Of a stretch of DNA of 64,000 nucleotides, positions 59,966 through 64,000 are shown one piece after another; within the stretch, counting starts at the first letter, position 1, and each line of letters starts with the position of its first letter. The notes below the pieces were generated by a model. That model saw only the letters and a program-made list of their open reading frames with translations. It made no database searches and was not told the origin of the DNA. The stretch is from Ligula intestinalis (Eukaryota; Platyhelminthes; Cestoda; Diphyllobothriidea; Diphyllobothriidae): positions 18,058,424 to 18,122,423 of the forward strand of contig JAYGXS010000009.1 in NCBI GenBank assembly GCA_036362985.1, read 5' to 3'. A program made the position numbers and the translations under genes.

Positions 59966-60154
59966 ACTTATGCAAAGTTATGAATATTGCATGGTCTTTG
60001 GCGACTACTGTGCATTTGAGTCTATAAACGCAGACCGATACTTGATGTAAGCATACGAGCCGAGGCCTTTCAGCCACTATGTGTCTTTTTGTACGATTAT
60101 TTTTACAGTGAGTTGTACAGATGGGAGTCGGTAGGCATATTCAGTGTTATGTAT

Positions 60155-60290
60155 TGAGAATAAAAGGGCATTTTTAGGCAGGACGAATATAATGTATGTA
60201 AAATCGAAGACTGCCTGTAGGCAGAATGTTATGTAAGCAAAACAGAGGACTGTCTGAGGCAGGACGTGTACTGAGGAAGAAGGCATAGTT
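60155..60290 (+). repeat. Short degenerate tandem repeat, about three units
   Basis: Units of about 45-50 bp around GGCAGGACGAATATAATGTA, TAGGCAGAATGTTATGTAAG and GAGGCAGGACGTG, each with a GA(A/G)GACTG(C/T)CTG block. Confidence 0.55.
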
Positions 60291-61349
60291 CAAGTGACGA
60301 GTCATGCTGACACCGCGGTGTCCATGTTTTGGGGCAAATGTAATAGGCCGATTGCTGGCCAATCAGAATAAGGACGAGGCTGAGCCGCTAGCCAGGATCG
60401 AAGGCTGGTCAGTCAGAACAAAGAAAGGGGTGACCAAGTGTCCATGACCTTGAGCAGTGCTTGATGCGTGCCTCGCGTCATGATGTCTCGACAATACGGA
60501 CGGGCATACCTAGCCGTCAGCACCTGTATGAGGCAAATGAAGCGGTCTGCTACAGCCTATGAGATGGAATACCTAATGCTCCTCATAGTCAGTAGTTTGA
60601 GATCAATGAGTGTAGGCTGGGTGTCAGGCTCATTACTTACCCCCTTAGCACGGGCTATTATCGCACACTTTCAGGCATCTGAGCTTTGGAGGTCAATAGT
60701 TTGTGAAATACTGACACATTCTGCAGGGACTGTGTCGTTTTTGATACACGTGTGCCTTATTCATCATTTTGACGATGCCTTGTCATCGGTGATTGCTGGG
60801 AGAAAAGGGGGGAATGGTAGCTGCTGCACGTGGTTTCCAACGCATGATGCATGATTTCAAGCGCAAGGCCCGTCCCGAGCGGGGCAGCGGTTTGAGGTCA
60901 TCTTTTGCGACGAGGACACGTACAGGCAACCGCATCTATCAATCATCAGTATGCATGAGCTGCCTACGTTGAGTACTTCGAGTACTTTTTGTGTGGCACC
61001 TTGCATATTTCAGAAATGCACAGCAGATTCGCATCTCATTAAAGGTCAACCAAAGTTCTGAACAGTGCATTCGATTCGAACGAACTATTGAAGTAGGAGT
61101 GTAAGATTGACTATTTTGCAAAGCAATCTCAACATATTTCTGTTGTGCTCGGCTGCAGACCTTTGAACGAGCTCTTTCACACCCGCCTTAAAAAAACGTA
61201 CTCCGTAAAAATGGCTACATAATTTTATGCATGTTTCGCCTTGATTTTAATGCCCTTATAAATTCATCTATGATTTACAGAAAATATGCTTAACAAATAT
61301 TTTACTGTACTCGTTTTGTGGGAAATTATGTCCTCTTACAATTTATACA
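60291..61349. other. Gene-free stretch
   Basis: A 128-codon frame at 60468-60854 has no recognisable domain and no exon signals; not called. No repeat match seen. Confidence 0.4.
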
Positions 61350-61480
61350 AATGCAATTGTGGCCTAAGTGATTAGAGCGTTGGCTTCGCATAAAGGCCTT
61401 CTCAACTTTGCCCGTTCAAATCCCGCCGAACGCATCGACTTTTTTCATAATTGGGTTAGCTTAAGTCAATCCACATTCAT
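61350..61480 (+). repeat. tRNA-like SINE, plus orientation, second family
   Basis: TGGCCTAAGTGATTAGAGCG (tRNA 5' half) and CCCGTTCAAATCCCGCC (box B, tRNA T-arm) are followed by the tail CATAATTGGGTTAGCTTAAG, also present in the minus copy at 7385-7535. Confidence 0.72.
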
Positions 61481-62918
61481 TGCAAAGTGTTGTGATCACT
61501 AGGTGATCACCTCCTCAAAGCTTAGAGAAATATTTACTTTTCGTTACGCAGAATATACACAGCACGCAGAATGGAGGCCTTGAATTCAACTGTAACGACC
61601 ACTAGAGTTGAAAACTATTAGGCGATTTATAAAGGTTTATAACCCGACAGATACGCTTTCTTCAAGCGTGGACTAGTAAAAACGTGTAATTTTCTACAAA
61701 ATGAGTACAAGAGAGTATATTTTTGATCACGTTTTCTATAAAAACATGCTTAATTTATAAGGGTATAAAAATCAATGATAAGCAGGCATAGTACTTAAGT
61801 AGTCGTTGGTTACAGAGATAGTATTTTATGAGCAGGTTTTAAGAATTTCATCTTAAGGCCGAACTCCAGTCGCAACCGAAATATCTTTAGGTAAATTTGC
61901 ATTGTAATTCATTTTACAACCTTGCATAAGAAATTTGTTGGGCTCAATAGCAAATTTCAAAATTTCAGTCGACATTTCATGAGATAGGGAACCGAATTGA
62001 AACTCCATCGTTAGTGAGAAGCGTAGTTTTTAAGTTTATTCTCAATCAATTACTCAGACACATTCTCGTTAACATATGCATTTGCAAGCGTTAATTATCC
62101 TATCAAATTTAAACGTTGCTGGTGGTATTTTTCTCCTAGTACAACCCTCTCAATCTTAAAGTAGATCATATGTAAAGTGATCCGGAACTAAAGCATAAAT
62201 TTCGGCAATCGAAAATTGTGACTTACCCCCCTGGCAGAAACAATTTTTTCGAATGACTTAAAGCAATGCAGTCCTGGGACTTTAAACTGTAAAGACATAA
62301 ATTATTTGTTCGCCGTTTGCAGTGCTTTGAGTGCGTCGAAAAATTTGCCTCGAAAAATGGGTGTAGGTAGCTTTGAAATTCAGCCAGCAACATTCACATT
62401 TTTTTACCTTATTCATCACCATAAGACGAAGTAAGGGGAGCATCGCATGCAATTAACGAAATTCCTTTGATTTTTCACTAATAAAGTAGGGTTCTGACAT
62501 GGTTGGAAAGCCAGCATAAGGTGGCAGTTAGACGAGTCTCTGTCGTCAGATGATAAAAGAGAAGCAGTGTGCAGGTATATCCTATTCTATTCCATAAAAA
62601 GGCCTGCTTCACAGCACTCCCCTTAACTAAGCAATAAACACAGAACTCTTTTAGAAGACTAGTTTGGCGAACGTACATATGCTTCCGACAAGTCTATCGC
62701 AGGGGGTTAAGTAAGTCAAAACCTAGCAAATGCGATCTTCAGACCATGGTTATTTAGTACAGGAGAAGTCTTGGAAAGTCCAGAGTGTGGAGAACAGTAT
62801 ATTGTGTACGCAGAGGAGCGGAGAATAGATGGAAGAAATCTGCCTTTGGAACACACGACCAGCCAGGAGGGCCATCCGGGTCCAAGCACTGGTTTGACAG
62901 CAGTCATGCCAGTGGGCA

Positions 62919-62922
<4 letters not shown>
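61481..62922. other. Gene-free AT-rich stretch
   Basis: Nothing recognised on either strand. Confidence 0.4.

Positions 62923-62973
<51 letters not shown>
62923..62973 (+). repeat. (GA)n microsatellite, about 50 bp
   Basis: Uninterrupted GA dinucleotide repeat. Confidence 0.95.
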
Positions 62974-62974
<1 letters not shown>

Positions 62975-63134
62975 AATTCACGCGTGCTGTGTTGCTATTC
63001 TTCACCTGGCCAAAAAGCTGTTTTGTGGCAATTGTGATTGGCTGCTCCAGGCGTCGAGACCAGCGTCTGTGAGCCTTCCGGAAAGTTCGTTTCGACGCGA
63101 GCTAGTCACAACAGTCCTTGTAAGGCAATTACAT

Positions 63135-63730
63135 CTATATGCAAACGGAGTTCAGGCTAGAATGTGTTCGTCTTTTCGAACAAGTGAGTCGTGGGAATAG
63201 GGGGATGTGGGTCGATAAGAGAAGACTGGTTACGCGTTGAAGGTAAGGGGAAATAAGTACGAGGGAGGGAAGGGAGACAATGAGAGCACAGACGTCTACG
63301 TGCCAGACGCGGAGTTTGCAGGAGATACTTTGTGCACGCTTCCTCAACCTGATAGCCATAGTTTCTACGGCGGCTAACAGGCACTGGCCCAAAGACTGTG
63401 GATAGTTCGATGGGACCTTAAAAGTAAACCGAAAGGTTTTGTTGAGGGCCCACACGATGTCCGGAATTAAAAATGCGACCGAGAACGTCGCTGTTTAGGC
63501 TCCTGCCTTCACCTTTTCTCGCCATGCCGGGAGGTGTTCCTTTATTTCTTTGTTCTTTTTGGGCGCCGATTCGTGCGAGTAAAGGAGTAGATGCATATCG
63601 AGGTCTTCTGAACTGGTAACCCATCCTTACCTTCCCTATGTAAGATTGGGTTGGTTGCGAATAATACCCGAGCTCTCGCTGCTGAGAAGGTTCGTGAAAT
63701 GGCATGGTCAAGGCATCTTTTCTCATATGA
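63135..63730 (-). mobile_element. Penelope-like element 3' coding fragment, diverged subfamily
   Basis: Minus-strand reading GTPPGMARKGEGRSLNSDVL, GRIFNSGHRVGPQQNLSVYF, then in a shifted frame QSLGQCLLAAVETMAIRL. This is the post-catalytic part of a PLE GIY-YIG ORF (pattern KGE-RSI-S-VLAHL, SGHRVD, LATAEAVAIRL). Frameshifts separate the blocks; the catalytic core is absent. Confidence 0.65.
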
Positions 63731-64000
63731 ATTAACCAGCTCGACTAAAATTTATCGAAAGCATACGTACGTTTGCCAGACTAGTCTTCTTAATTCTCTG
63801 ATGGAAATTTTCAAAACACTCCAAAGAAGTCTTTATTTAAAATATCCTGAACTGACGCATTGCTCTGTGTGCACACACCACAAGTAGCCACATCTGCACA
63901 TTTCTGTTAGTTGCTCACCAGATCCTCCCTTCACTCGGAATGGTCTGCACACTACCACTCCGTCCATTTGCTCACTTTAATCCTTGTTATTTATAACACG

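Noticed and set aside
60468..60854. 128-codon + strand ORF
   Set aside because: No family pattern, no splice or signal evidence, isolated in non-coding sequence.
62771..63072. ORFs with Arg-Glu repeats
   Set aside because: Translation of the (GA)n microsatellite.
1..64000. CRISPR arrays, operons, prokaryotic promoters, phage or plasmid genes
   Set aside because: The window has spliced exons and eukaryotic retroelements; no direct-repeat/spacer arrays or compact operons were seen.

Overview
This is an animal nuclear genomic window, rich in introns and repeats. Nothing in it looks bacterial or viral. The only gene I can name with confidence is a rhophilin-type Rho-GTPase scaffold on the + strand. 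Many Penelope-like retroelements with GIY-YIG endonuclease domains, Tc1/mariner-class DNA transposons, tRNA-derived SINEs and very long introns suggest a flatworm with a large genome, most plausibly a diphyllobothriid-like tapeworm. That placement is inference; no phylogenetic marker was read.

Regions. (1) 1-2426: flank, microsatellites and a weak candidate HR1 exon (1096-1227). (2) 2427-34750: the rhophilin-like gene. I reconstruct eight exons whose splice phases all agree, giving 2058 coding bases and ending in a TGA at 34748-34750. They encode the distal half of a BRO1 domain, a basic low-complexity insert, a rhophilin-specific linker, a PDZ domain split by a 5 kb intron, and a basic C-terminal tail. 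Intron 7 alone is 15.8 kb. (3) 34751-64000: no gene I can name; a mosaic of Penelope-like elements, an unclassified repeat family, mariner-type transposons, SINEs and MITEs. It also holds one small candidate secreted-protein ORF (44307-44651, - strand) and one unrecognised broken ORF (56339-56956).

Mobile-element layers. I separate two main Penelope-like (PLE) families. PLE-alpha has a near-complete but broken copy on the - strand at 27637-30145, meeting an inverted 3' fragment of itself (30072-30735). Shorter copies lie at 8460, 15195, 38318 and, more distantly, 63135. PLE-beta has copies at 35865, 37576, 41860 and 52100. Insertions are nested: PLE-alpha inside PLE-beta (38318-39623), a 401-bp TA-flanked MITE inside PLE-beta (two identical-length copies in inverted orientation), and mariner-type MITEs inside older repeats at 13651 and 23682. 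This gives a readable relative chronology. Repeat similarities and alignments were judged by eye, so boundaries carry errors of tens of bases unless a target duplication fixes them.
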